Source of the DNA: Caenispirillum bisanense
GTDB lineage: Bacteria > Pseudomonadota > Alphaproteobacteria > Rhodospirillales > Rhodospirillaceae
Direction of reading: 5' to 3'
Length of the DNA stretch: 35,525 nt
Assembly (NCBI GenBank): GCA_945906455.1
Contig: CAMDRB010000010.1
Coordinates: forward strand, 1 to 35,525
A program made the position numbers and the translations under genes. The notes beneath the pieces are model-generated. The model made no database searches. It was not told where the DNA came from and saw only the letters and a program-made list of their open reading frames with translations. Shown here in pieces: positions 15,009 through 24,613 of the stretch; position 1 is the first letter of the stretch; every line of letters starts with the position of its first letter.

Positions 15009-15389
15009 TTATGATAAATCGGGCTGGGGCGCCTGCCGGGCATCGTGCCAGCGCTTATCAACATATTCCTTCAGCCGCCGCTGCATGGTCGAGAAAGCAT
15101 CGCGCACAGCGATCTTTACGTCGCGATGGTCCTTCAGCACAACCGGGTCTTTCGGGTCGCGTTTGACCACCAGTTCCTCGCCCGGAACCTCGACAACGAC
15201 CGACACGTGAAACGGCTGGTCCTTGGTCAAAAGGTTCGTGCGACTGTGGTGATGCCTGCCGACTACGACGCGGCAGCCGGTGATTCGATCGAAGTAACGT
15301 TCAAGCTTGGAGACTTTATCGCGGATGTGGGTCTCCACCGCGTCGGACTTGTCGACGCCGTGAAAGCTGATTTGAACGGGGATTTGCAT
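15009..15389 (-). CDS. raiA: Ribosome hibernation-promoting factor / RaiA, short form
   Basis: 126 residues from the ATG at 15389, with GGAG six bases upstream. The sequence MQIPVQISFHGVDKS, IRDKVSKLERYFDRI, and a C-terminal DAFSTMQRRLKEYVD segment is that of the sigma-54 modulation/S30EA (RaiA/HPF) family. The basic helices bind the 30S decoding region and inactivate ribosomes in stationary phase or stress. There is no C-terminal dimerisation extension, so this is the short form. Unlike the common rpoN-hpf-ptsN arrangement, it stands alone, divergent from htpG and downstream of the helicase start on the same strand. Confidence 0.85.
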   Translation of the reverse strand: MQIPVQISFHGVDKSDAVETHIRDKVSKLERYFDRITGCRVVVGRHHHSRTNLLTKDQPFHVSVVVEVPGEELVVKRDPKDPVVLKDHRDVKIAVRDAFSTMQRRLKEYVDKRWHDARQAPQPDLS

Positions 15390-15553
15390 TTAAGGCTCCG
15401 CTGGTTTGAACGGGCGCCCGGCAAGGCATAACGGCGATCGTGTGATCGAACAACCTCACCGTCGGGAGATAATCATGGGCCCAATTGGGGCCCTATGGCA
15501 ACACCCGTTGCGGCGCCGGCGACGATTTCCAGCGGGGAAATTTCTGAATAAAA

Positions 15554-15567
15554 TTGACGGGCGTCAA
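15554..15567. promoter_or_regulatory. TTGACG-GG-CGTCAA inverted repeat, possible operator/-35 overlap
   Basis: A perfect 6-base inverted repeat with a 2-base centre. Each arm is also a good -35 hexamer, one facing htpG and one facing raiA. It could be a symmetric repressor site over two divergent -35 elements, or chance. Confidence 0.45.
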
Positions 15568-15646
15568 GTTTGGCGCAAATTTGAGCCGCGCGCCGAACGG
15601 ACGCCCCTCGCCAAGAGCTACCCTTCATCTCATATCTGCAGCCGAC

Positions 15647-15668
15647 GGCACCCCCGCAAGGGGGTGCC
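15647..15668 (+). promoter_or_regulatory. Perfect GCAA-loop hairpin in htpG leader
   Basis: A 9-base GC-rich stem (15647-15655 with 15660-15668) closes on a GCAA tetraloop, a very stable GNRA structure. It ends 42 bases before the htpG ATG and is not followed by a T run, so it looks like an mRNA leader element rather than an intrinsic terminator. Occlusion of the ribosome-binding site, as in ROSE thermometers, is not directly visible. Confidence 0.6.
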
Positions 15669-15710
15669 GGGAGAAAAGTCGCGCCGGAATAGAAAATTGG
15701 ATCGGACGTC

Positions 15711-17669
15711 ATGACGAAAAAGAAATCAGCCGAGTCGCCGAAAAGTGAAACGCGTGAATTCCAGGCGGAGGTTGCCAAGCTCTTAGACTTGGTCGTGCAC
15801 TCGCTCTATTCGAATCGCGAAATTTTCCTGCGTGAATTGATTTCCAACGCCTCCGATGCCTGCGACAGGTTGCGCTACGCTGCACTCACCGACTCCAAGC
15901 TGCTCGAAGGCGCCCAGGCGGGCGAAGCCGGCGCTTTTGCCATCCATATCGGCGTCGACAAACCTTCGAAGACCCTGACCATCGGCGACAACGGCATCGG
16001 TATGAACCATGACGAGCTGATCGCGAACCTCGGAACCATCGCCAAATCCGGCACGGCGGAGTTCCTCAAATCTCTGGGCGAATCAAAGCCCGACGGCGGC
16101 AAGGCGAAGGAGGTCAATCTCATCGGCCAGTTTGGCGTGGGTTTCTATTCGGCGTTCATGGTCGCGGATCAAGTCGAGGTGATCTCGCGCAAAGCCGGCG
16201 ACGCCGAGGGCTGGATTTGGAGCAGCAACGGCCAGGGCGCGTTCACGGTGGCGGCCTACGTCGGCACCGCACCACGCGGAACCCGGATTAGGCTGCATTT
16301 GAAGAACGACGCCGAGGAGTTCCTAGAGACCCAGCGCCTGCGCCAAATCGTCAAGACCTACTCGGATCACATAGCGCTGCCGGTCATTCTCGACCCGATC
16401 AAAGATGAGGCCGATAAGGAGGAGAGCGACGCGAAGCCCGAGACGCTCAATAGCGCTTCGGCCCTGTGGATGCGCGCCAAGAACGAGGTGACGGCGGATC
16501 AGTATAAGGAATTTTACCATCACGTCGGCCACGCCTTCGACGACCCGTGGCACACGCTCCACTATCATGCCGAAGGCGCCATCGAGTACACGGCGCTGTT
16601 GTTCATTCCGACACAAAAGCCCTTCGATCTGTTCCATCCGGAGCGCAAGGGTCACGTAAAACTTTACGTCAACCGGGTGTTTATCTCCGACCAGTTGGAA
16701 GGACTGATGCCGCGTTATCTGCGGTTTGTGCGCGGTGTGGTGGACTCATCAGACCTGCCCTTGAACATCAGCCGCGAGATGCTGCAGAACAATCCGACAT
16801 TGCGCAAGATCCAAGCCGGCATCGCCAAGCGCCTGCTCAAGGATTTGAAGGACCGCGCCGGCAAGCCCGAGGACTACGCCGCGTTCTGGGAGGCTTTCGG
16901 CGCCGTGTTCAAGGAAGGTCTCTATGAGGATTTCGAACGCCGCGAGGAGCTCTTGGACCTTGCGCGGTTCACTTCCACCGGAGCCGGCGGACTTGTCAGC
17001 TTAAAAGACTATGCGGCCCGGATGAAGGAAGGTCAGGAAGCGATCTATTATATTACCGGCGAGAGCACGTTGGCGTTAAAGGCCAGCCCACAAGTGGAGG
17101 GCTTCCTCGCCAAGGGCATCGAAGTGCTGCTGCTCACCGATCCGATCGACGAATTCTGGGTTCCGACAGTTGGCACTTACGACAAGAAAGCCTTCAAGTC
17201 GGTTGCGGAGGCCGGCACCGACCTTTCGGCGATCAAGGGCGGCGAGGAAAAGAATGGCGAGGAAAAGAACGGCGACGGTAAGGACGAGCCGCAGGCGGAC
17301 GAGATCAACGCAGTGATCGAGAAGCTGAAAGCCAGCCTGGGCGAGGCCGTCGCCGACGTGCGGATATCCAGCCGCCTCACCGGCAGCCCGGTGTGCTTGG
17401 TCGCCGATACCGGCGGCATGAGCTTACACCTCGCGCGGATGCTGAAGCAGCATGGCGAGAGCGCCGGGCCGGCGATTCGAAAGGTGCTGGAGATCAATCC
17501 TAAACACCCACTGATTAAGCGCTTGGGAAGCGTCGACGGCGACGCGCTTACCGACGCCGCTCATCTTTTGCTCGATCAAGCCCGTATCGTCGAGGGCGAA
17601 GCCGTGCCCGATCCGGCAGCATTTGCCAAACGACTCTCGGCCTTTCTTGAGAAGGGCCTTGCCTCGTAG
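15711..17669 (+). CDS. htpG: Molecular chaperone HtpG (Hsp90)
   Basis: 652 residues, normal for HtpG. The N-terminal GHKL ATPase domain shows YSNREIFLRELISNASDA, DNGIGM (nucleotide-binding Asp and glycines) and GQFGVGFYSAFMVAD. The middle domain contains the catalytic-loop region NISREMLQ. The C-terminal dimerisation domain follows a charged linker near residues 510-525 that carries a 15-bp tandem repeat. HtpG is an ATP-driven dimeric chaperone for late folding and stress protection. It is divergent from raiA, and its leader has a strong hairpin. Confidence 0.97.
   Translation: MTKKKSAESPKSETREFQAEVAKLLDLVVHSLYSNREIFLRELISNASDACDRLRYAALTDSKLLEGAQAGEAGAFAIHIGVDKPSKTLTIGDNGIGMNHDELIANLGTIAKSGTAEFLKSLGESKPDGGKAKEVNLIGQFGVGFYSAFMVADQVEVISRKAGDAEGWIWSSNGQGAFTVAAYVGTAPRGTRIRLHLKNDAEEFLETQRLRQIVKTYSDHIALPVILDPIKDEADKEESDAKPETLNSASALWMRAKNEVTADQYKEFYHHVGHAFDDPWHTLHYHAEGAIEYTALLFIPTQKPFDLFHPERKGHVKLYVNRVFISDQLEGLMPRYLRFVRGVVDSSDLPLNISREMLQNNPTLRKIQAGIAKRLLKDLKDRAGKPEDYAAFWEAFGAVFKEGLYEDFERREELLDLARFTSTGAGGLVSLKDYAARMKEGQEAIYYITGESTLALKASPQVEGFLAKGIEVLLLTDPIDEFWVPTVGTYDKKAFKSVAEAGTDLSAIKGGEEKNGEEKNGDGKDEPQADEINAVIEKLKASLGEAVADVRISSRLTGSPVCLVADTGGMSLHLARMLKQHGESAGPAIRKVLEINPKHPLIKRLGSVDGDALTDAAHLLLDQARIVEGEAVPDPAAFAKRLSAFLEKGLAS
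17241..17270 (+). repeat. 15-bp tandem repeat in the HtpG linker
   Basis: GGCGAGGAAAAGAAT at 17241-17255 is followed by the same unit with a final C at 17256-17270. Each encodes Gly-Glu-Glu-Lys-Asn. It lies in the charged linker before the C-terminal domain, where length changes should be tolerated. Confidence 0.85.
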
Positions 17670-17821
17670 AAGGGGATTGCCTCGGAAAAGTCAGCGCTTG
17701 GCAAACGAGCGGTGATTACAAAAACGTCATCGACGCTCAAACCCCGCGCCGGGAGCCGGTCGGGGGCCATATACTGGTCGCCATCGGCTCTCGGTGAGTA
17801 TGAGCAGTTGAGAATGAGCGG

Positions 17822-18568
17822 GTGAGAATGGCGAACTTTCAGGCGGCGAACTTATGGCGCGATGCCGGTTCGGTTTTTATCGCGCTTGGTTTTGCGCTCG
17901 TCGTCCGAACGGTGGCGGCAGAGCCATTTAACGTCCCCAGCGGCTCGATGATTCCAACCTTGCTTATCGGCGACACCCTGATTGCCGGCAAGTACGCCTA
18001 CGGCTTTAGCAAGTACTCGGCCCCGATCGGATCGGTGCCCGATTTTCTACTGCCGGCGTCCAAAGGCCGTCTGCTGGAGAGCCCGCCCGAGCGCGGCGAT
18101 GTGATTGTGTTCAAGTTGCCGCGCGATCCATCGGAGAATTACGTTAAACGCCTGATCGGACTTCCCGGCGACAGCGTTAAGGTCGAGGGCGGCAGGCTTT
18201 ATATCAACGGCACGCTGGTGCCGCGTCGGGAGACCAACACCGGCGGACGGTCGCGCCGATATGTCGAAACCCTGCCGGGCGGCCGAGCCCACGAGATCGT
18301 CGAGAATTCCGACCGCGCGCTTCATGACAACACGGCGGAATACGTCGTGCCCCAAGGCCACTATTTCATGATGGGCGACAACCGCGACAATTCGCTCGAC
18401 AGTCGCGTATCGGCCGAGCATGGCGGCGTCGGCTTCGTGCCGTCCGCGAACTTGGTCGGGCGCGTGGACCGCATCATGTATTCGCGCGATCCTGCCGTGT
18501 CGGCGTGGGATTTGCCGGAGCTGCTCGGCAGCTTTCGGCAGGGGCGGTTTTTCGCGGCCGTTCAATAG
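17822..18568 (+). CDS. lepB: Signal peptidase I
   Basis: 248 residues from the GTG at 17822; an ATG two codons later (17828) is an alternative and the local ribosome-binding signals do not decide. An N-terminal membrane helix (about 14-32) precedes the catalytic PSGSMIPTL motif with Ser42. The general-base Lys109 lies in NYVKRLIGLPGD. The final conserved box is MMGDNRDNSLDSR near residue 180. The enzyme cleaves signal peptides of exported proteins at the inner membrane. It is not next to rnc/era as in many bacteria; instead it is convergent with acnA across a shared terminator. A TATACT -10-like hexamer is at 17770, without a good -35. Confidence 0.94.
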   Translation: MRMANFQAANLWRDAGSVFIALGFALVVRTVAAEPFNVPSGSMIPTLLIGDTLIAGKYAYGFSKYSAPIGSVPDFLLPASKGRLLESPPERGDVIVFKLPRDPSENYVKRLIGLPGDSVKVEGGRLYINGTLVPRRETNTGGRSRRYVETLPGGRAHEIVENSDRALHDNTAEYVVPQGHYFMMGDNRDNSLDSRVSAEHGGVGFVPSANLVGRVDRIMYSRDPAVSAWDLPELLGSFRQGRFFAAVQ

Positions 18569-18591
18569 ATTGATGTAGAATCCAAAACGCT

Positions 18592-18622
18592 CAAGCCCCA
18601 CGCAAATCCTGCGTGGGGCTTG
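18592..18622. terminator. Bidirectional terminator between lepB and acnA
   Basis: A perfect 13-base inverted repeat (18592-18604 and 18610-18622) with a 5-base loop lies between the convergent lepB and acnA stops. The arms are GC-rich (CAAGCCCCACGCA). The flanks are moderately T/A-rich but not a full T run. Its position and perfect pairing make a two-way terminator likely. Confidence 0.8.
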
Positions 18623-18644
18623 TCGATTATCGCCAAGAGCGGCG

Positions 18645-21335
<2,691 letters not shown>

Positions 21336-21387
21336 GGGAGCTCCTTCACCAGCTGGGCGTTAAAGTGTTGGGTCAGTCGGGAGAAGA

Positions 21388-21495
21388 TCACGAACGCCAG
21401 AACCGGACCGATTTGAACGCGTAGTCCTGGAGCTGAACGCGAGACGTCCCCTGCCGCGACCGTTTGGGTTCCGGTTTGTCGGCTGAATCAGCCAT
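21388..21495 (-). CDS. Possible 35-residue basic small protein upstream of acnA
   Basis: A short frame starts at an ATG (21495) and ends 52 bases before the acnA start on the same strand. The product is charged at the N-terminus (MADSADKPEPKRSRQG) and ends with an aromatic/basic tail (KSVRFWRS). No domain was recognised and the ribosome-binding site is weak. The composition looks more protein-like than the surrounding shadow frames, but in GC-rich DNA this could be chance. The whole acnA-ccmA gap (21336-21588) otherwise shows nothing. Confidence 0.25.
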   Translation of the reverse strand: MADSADKPEPKRSRQGTSRVQLQDYAFKSVRFWRS

Positions 21496-21588
21496 ATCCG
21501 CAACCCAAAGTCCAGGGGTCCTGTGGCCGGAACGCGTACCCAACCCATTGTCTGACTTAAATATTTGGCCATTGTCCGGAGCGCTGGT

Positions 21589-22293
21589 ATGGTTCGGCGC
21601 ATGGACGGCGGAACTGGCGAGTTTCAAGCGGGTGACTTCCAGGCGGGCAGCTTTTCCGGCGCGGGGCTGGCATGCCGCCGCGGCGGACGGATGGTATTTT
21701 CGGGGCTGGCTTTCACTGTCGCGCCGGGCGGGGCGCTGGTGCTGCGCGGCGCCAACGGCAGCGGCAAGACCACTTTGCTGCGCCTCATGGCGGGACTGAC
21801 CGCCGCCGTAGCCGGGCAATTGGCCTGGGACAACAGAGCCATCGACGATCCCGATGCCCATGCCGGCCGCTTACGTTTCATCGGCCACCTCGACGCCATC
21901 AAACCCGCTTTGACGGTGGCAGAGAACCTCAGGTTCTGGATGTCGCTCTGGCGTGGCGAGAGCCGCGATACCGTCATTACCGATGCCTTGGATGCCTTTG
22001 ATCTGCGCCGCTTGGCTGGCTTTCCGGCGCGGCTATTGTCGGCCGGGCAGCGCCACCGTCTGGCTTTGGCCCGTCTGGTGGTCGCGCCAGCGCCACTTTG
22101 GCTGTTGGACGAGCCGGGTAATGCTCTCGACGAAAGTTCGCTGGCCGCCCTCGCGCGCGCCATCGCCGCCCACCGCGCGCGCGGCGGCGCGGTGGTCGTC
22201 GCCAGCCATGGCGCGGCCTTTGTGGACGGTGGTTCGACCTTGAATTTGGGGGATTTCGCCCCCACCGACGACGCCCACTGGAGCGAGCAATGA
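21589..22293 (+). CDS. ccmA: Heme export ABC transporter ATP-binding subunit CcmA
   Basis: 234 residues from the ATG at 21589, which has GGAG seven bases upstream; the next ATG at 21601 lacks such a signal. Walker A is RGANGSGKTTLLRLMAGL, the ABC signature is LSAGQRHRLALARL and Walker B is LWLLDEPGNALD, all typical of CcmA. With CcmB it powers release of holo-CcmE from CcmC in cytochrome c maturation. The N-terminus has a lengthened, repetitive Phe-Gln-Ala-Gly stretch (21622-21666) before the usual first strand. Its stop overlaps the ccmB start by four bases. Confidence 0.95.
   Translation: MVRRMDGGTGEFQAGDFQAGSFSGAGLACRRGGRMVFSGLAFTVAPGGALVLRGANGSGKTTLLRLMAGLTAAVAGQLAWDNRAIDDPDAHAGRLRFIGHLDAIKPALTVAENLRFWMSLWRGESRDTVITDALDAFDLRRLAGFPARLLSAGQRHRLALARLVVAPAPLWLLDEPGNALDESSLAALARAIAAHRARGGAVVVASHGAAFVDGGSTLNLGDFAPTDDAHWSEQ
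21622..21666 (+). repeat. Degenerate 15-bp tandem repeat in the ccmA N-terminus
   Basis: Three consecutive 15-base units at 21622-21636, 21637-21651 and 21652-21666 encode FQAGD, FQAGS and FSGAG. The first two are similar at the base level; the third is more diverged. The repeat precedes the ABC fold and keeps frame. Confidence 0.6.
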
Positions 22294-22955
22294 GCGTGTT
22301 TTCGACGGTCTTGGCACGCGATCTGCGGCTTGCGCTACGGCAAAGCGCCGACAGCCTGACGGTGGTCGCCTTTTTTGCCATTGCCACGGTGCTGTTTCCT
22401 TTCGGCGTCGGTCCGGAAACCAACGTGCTTGCCCGCATTGCCGGCGGCGTGTTGTGGGTGACCGCGCTGCTCGCTGCGCTTCTGTCGCTCGACCGCATCT
22501 TTGCCGTCGACTTCGAAGACGGAACGCTCGACCAACTGGTTTTGACGGGCGCGCCCTTGCCGGTGGTGGTACTGGCTAAAGTCTGCGCTCACTGGCTGAC
22601 GACAGGCGTGCCGCTGATCCTCGTTTCGCCCATTCTCGCCGTGACTTTGCACCTGCCGATAGCCGGCTATGTTCCGCTGGTTTTCGCGCTGCTGCTGGGC
22701 ACACCGACCGTTAGCCTGGTGGGCGCGGTAGGCGCGGCCTTGGTGCTCGGCACACGCCGGGGCGGAGTGCTTTTGTCACTGCTGGTTTTGCCGCTTTACA
22801 TCCCGGTGCTGATCTTCGGCACAGCCGCCGTGGAAGCCGCCCTGATCGGGCGGGCCAGTACCCCGATGCTTTCGGTGCTCGCGGGATTCATGGTGCTGGC
22901 CTTGACCTTTAGCCCCTGGGCCACGGCGGCCGCCTTGCGCCAGGCCGTGGAATAG
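22290..22955 (+). CDS. ccmB: Heme export ABC transporter permease CcmB
   Basis: 221 residues with about six hydrophobic membrane segments. The DRIFAVDFEDGTLDQLVLTG stretch near residues 70-90 is a CcmB hallmark. It is the membrane partner of CcmA at the cytoplasmic membrane. Start ATG 22290 overlaps the ccmA stop (ATGA), so expression is coupled. A hairpin and a 212-base gap separate it from ccmC. Confidence 0.94.
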   Translation: MSVFSTVLARDLRLALRQSADSLTVVAFFAIATVLFPFGVGPETNVLARIAGGVLWVTALLAALLSLDRIFAVDFEDGTLDQLVLTGAPLPVVVLAKVCAHWLTTGVPLILVSPILAVTLHLPIAGYVPLVFALLLGTPTVSLVGAVGAALVLGTRRGGVLLSLLVLPLYIPVLIFGTAAVEAALIGRASTPMLSVLAGFMVLALTFSPWATAAALRQAVE

Positions 22956-22960
22956 AGCTG

Positions 22961-22979
22961 TCCCCATTTCGATTGGGGA
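22961..22979 (+). terminator. Weak hairpin after ccmB
   Basis: TCCCCA (22961-22966) and TGGGGA (22974-22979) pair across a 7-base loop, six bases past the ccmB stop. The stem is short and no T run follows. It may attenuate transcription into ccmC. Confidence 0.35.
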
Positions 22980-23167
22980 TTCACGTTATGAATACAATCT
23001 TCGGTTAAATGTCCGTGTTACACGGCTGGTACGCGAAAGCGCGGGGAATTGGGCTCGGATTTGCCCGCCTGGCGCCTATATTAGGAGCTATACGAGCTAG
23101 CGTGGCTGTTTCCTGTGGAAGGTTTGGGGCCCCCGAGATAAACCATCGGCTCCGTTAAGGAAAAACG

Positions 23168-23908
23168 ATGCACCGGTTCGCCAACCCAACGCAGTTCATG
23201 CGCATTGCCAACGCCATCTACCCCTGGGCGGCGGGCCTGAGCGCCATTCTGTTCTTGGTCGGTCTGCCGGTTGCCCTGGTCACCTCACCCCCCGACTACC
23301 AGCAAGGCGAAACGGTCAGGATTTTCTACATCCACGTATCGTCGGCATGGATGATGATGGTGGTCTACAGCGCCATGGCCGGCGGTAGCGCCGCTTTCCT
23401 GATCTGGCGGCATCCCATGGCCAACCTGGTCGCGAAAGCTTCGGCGCCTATGGGGGCGAGCTTCGCGGCGCTTACGTTGCTCACTGGCATGCTTTGGGGT
23501 CAGCCCATGTGGGGCACCTTTTGGGTGTGGGACGCGCGGCTGACGTCGACCTTGATTCTCTTTTTCCTTTATCTCGGCTATCTGGCGCTGGGCGATGCCT
23601 TCGAAGATTCCGAACGCGGCGACAAGGCCGCGGCCATCCTCGCGCTGGTCGGCTCGGTGAACCTGCCGATCATTCATTTCTCCGTCGAGTGGTGGAACAC
23701 GCTGCACCAACCGTCGATTATCAAGATGACGGGCTTTACGGTCGACGGTTCCATTTTGCTGCCGCTGTTTCTAATGCTGGGCGCCTTCACAAGTTACTAC
23801 GTGGCTGTGCTAGTCCTGCGGTTACGCAGCGAACTTCTGGCGGCGAAAATCCGCAATGCCCGCATGAGCCAGGTGGCCGTCAATCAAGCCGCGCAGCCGG
23901 CGGAGTAA
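23168..23908 (+). CDS. ccmC: Heme handling protein CcmC
   Basis: 246 residues with six membrane helices, preceded by AAGGAA. The periplasmic tryptophan-rich WWD domain is clear: WGQPMWGTFWVWDARLTS near residues 115-130. Conserved histidines flank it (YIHVSSAWM near 55 and the H in FSVEWWNTLHQP near 180). It attaches heme to CcmE. The 22956-23167 gap before it contains no gene; it holds a GGGGCCCCC run and may contain a promoter, but no convincing -35/-10 pair was found. Its stop overlaps the ccmD start by one base. Confidence 0.95.
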   Translation: MHRFANPTQFMRIANAIYPWAAGLSAILFLVGLPVALVTSPPDYQQGETVRIFYIHVSSAWMMMVVYSAMAGGSAAFLIWRHPMANLVAKASAPMGASFAALTLLTGMLWGQPMWGTFWVWDARLTSTLILFFLYLGYLALGDAFEDSERGDKAAAILALVGSVNLPIIHFSVEWWNTLHQPSIIKMTGFTVDGSILLPLFLMLGAFTSYYVAVLVLRLRSELLAAKIRNARMSQVAVNQAAQPAE

Positions 23909-24096
23909 TGACCATGGACGCAATCCTGAAATATCTCGACATGGGCGGATACGCGGCTTGGGTTTGGCCGGCCTACGGACTTGCGGCTGTGGCGTTGGGC
24001 GGGATTCTCTTCTTCACCCTGCGCGATCTGAAGACCCGCGAACGCGAGTTCGAGGCCTTGCGCAGTGCACGGCGTGGAGGGGAAAGCTCGTTATGA
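23908..24096 (+). CDS. ccmD: CcmD, small membrane subunit of the heme export complex
   Basis: 62 residues: MTMDAILKYLDMGGYAAWVWPAYG, one membrane helix at about residues 17-38, then a charged cytoplasmic tail (LKTREREFEALR). The MGGYAAWVWPAYG segment before the helix is the standard CcmD signature. It is needed to release holo-CcmE from the CcmABC complex. The start overlaps the ccmC stop by one base (TAATG) and the stop overlaps the ccmE start by four. Confidence 0.92.
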   Translation: MTMDAILKYLDMGGYAAWVWPAYGLAAVALGGILFFTLRDLKTREREFEALRSARRGGESSL

Positions 24097-24605
24097 CCCG
24101 CAAAAAACGTCGCATCTATTTCGTCATGCTCGGCCTTTTGGGTCTGGGCGTCGGCACCGCGCTGGTGCTGACGGCCTTTCAAGACAACATCGTGTTTTTC
24201 TTCAGCCCCACCGAGGTGGCGACGCGTCAGCTGGCACCCGAACAGCGCATCCGCATTGGCGGCCTGATCGAGGCCGGCAGCGTCGTCAAGAACGGCGAAG
24301 ACATCAGCTTTGCCGTGACCGATATGAATGCGACCCTGAAGGTTCAATACCGCGGCCTCCTGCCGGATCTGTTCCGCGAGGGCCAGGGCGTTATCGCCGA
24401 GGGCAGCATGGGACCGGGCGGCGTATTTGTCGCCCGCGAGGTTCTTGCCAAACACGACGAAAATTACATGCCGCGCGAGGTCGCAGACGCCCTGAAGAAA
24501 AGTGGGCGTTGGAATGAGGGTGAGGGGAAAGCCGGCGGAATGCCGACAACCGACCTGAAGCCAACATCGACGGCGCCGGCGAGCCCAAATACACCCAACC
24601 CTTAG
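24093..24605 (+). CDS. ccmE: Periplasmic heme chaperone CcmE
   Basis: 170 residues from the ATG at 24093 that overlaps ccmD; longer frames upstream are artefacts. MTRKKRRIYF precedes a single membrane anchor (about 9-28). The OB-fold follows, and the covalent heme-binding His is in LAKHDENYMP near residue 126, the canonical H-D-E-N-Y-M-P form. The C-terminal tail is Thr/Pro-rich and probably disordered. CcmE carries heme from CcmC to the CcmF/H ligase. Confidence 0.96.
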   Translation: MTRKKRRIYFVMLGLLGLGVGTALVLTAFQDNIVFFFSPTEVATRQLAPEQRIRIGGLIEAGSVVKNGEDISFAVTDMNATLKVQYRGLLPDLFREGQGVIAEGSMGPGGVFVAREVLAKHDENYMPREVADALKKSGRWNEGEGKAGGMPTTDLKPTSTAPASPNTPNP

Positions 24606-24613
24606 GTTCCTCG

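Larger units (their letters stand above)
15390..15710. promoter_or_regulatory. Divergent raiA-htpG regulatory region
   Basis: This 321-base gap separates two divergent stress genes and holds no convincing gene. It contains paired GGGCCC blocks at 15477-15493, a TTGACG inverted repeat at 15554-15567, and a perfect hairpin in the htpG leader (15647-15668). A -35-like TTGACG followed at 17 bases by AAATTT could be the htpG promoter, but the -10 is poor. No CIRCE element or clear sigma-32 promoter was seen. Confidence 0.5.

Noticed and set aside
14056-15210. Plus-strand open frame of 384 codons
   Set aside because: Antisense to the SUV3-like helicase and raiA, no recognisable domain.
15473-15778. 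Minus-strand frame of 101 codons over the htpG start
   Set aside because: It overlaps the conserved N-terminus of htpG, runs through the leader hairpin and has no recognisable domain.
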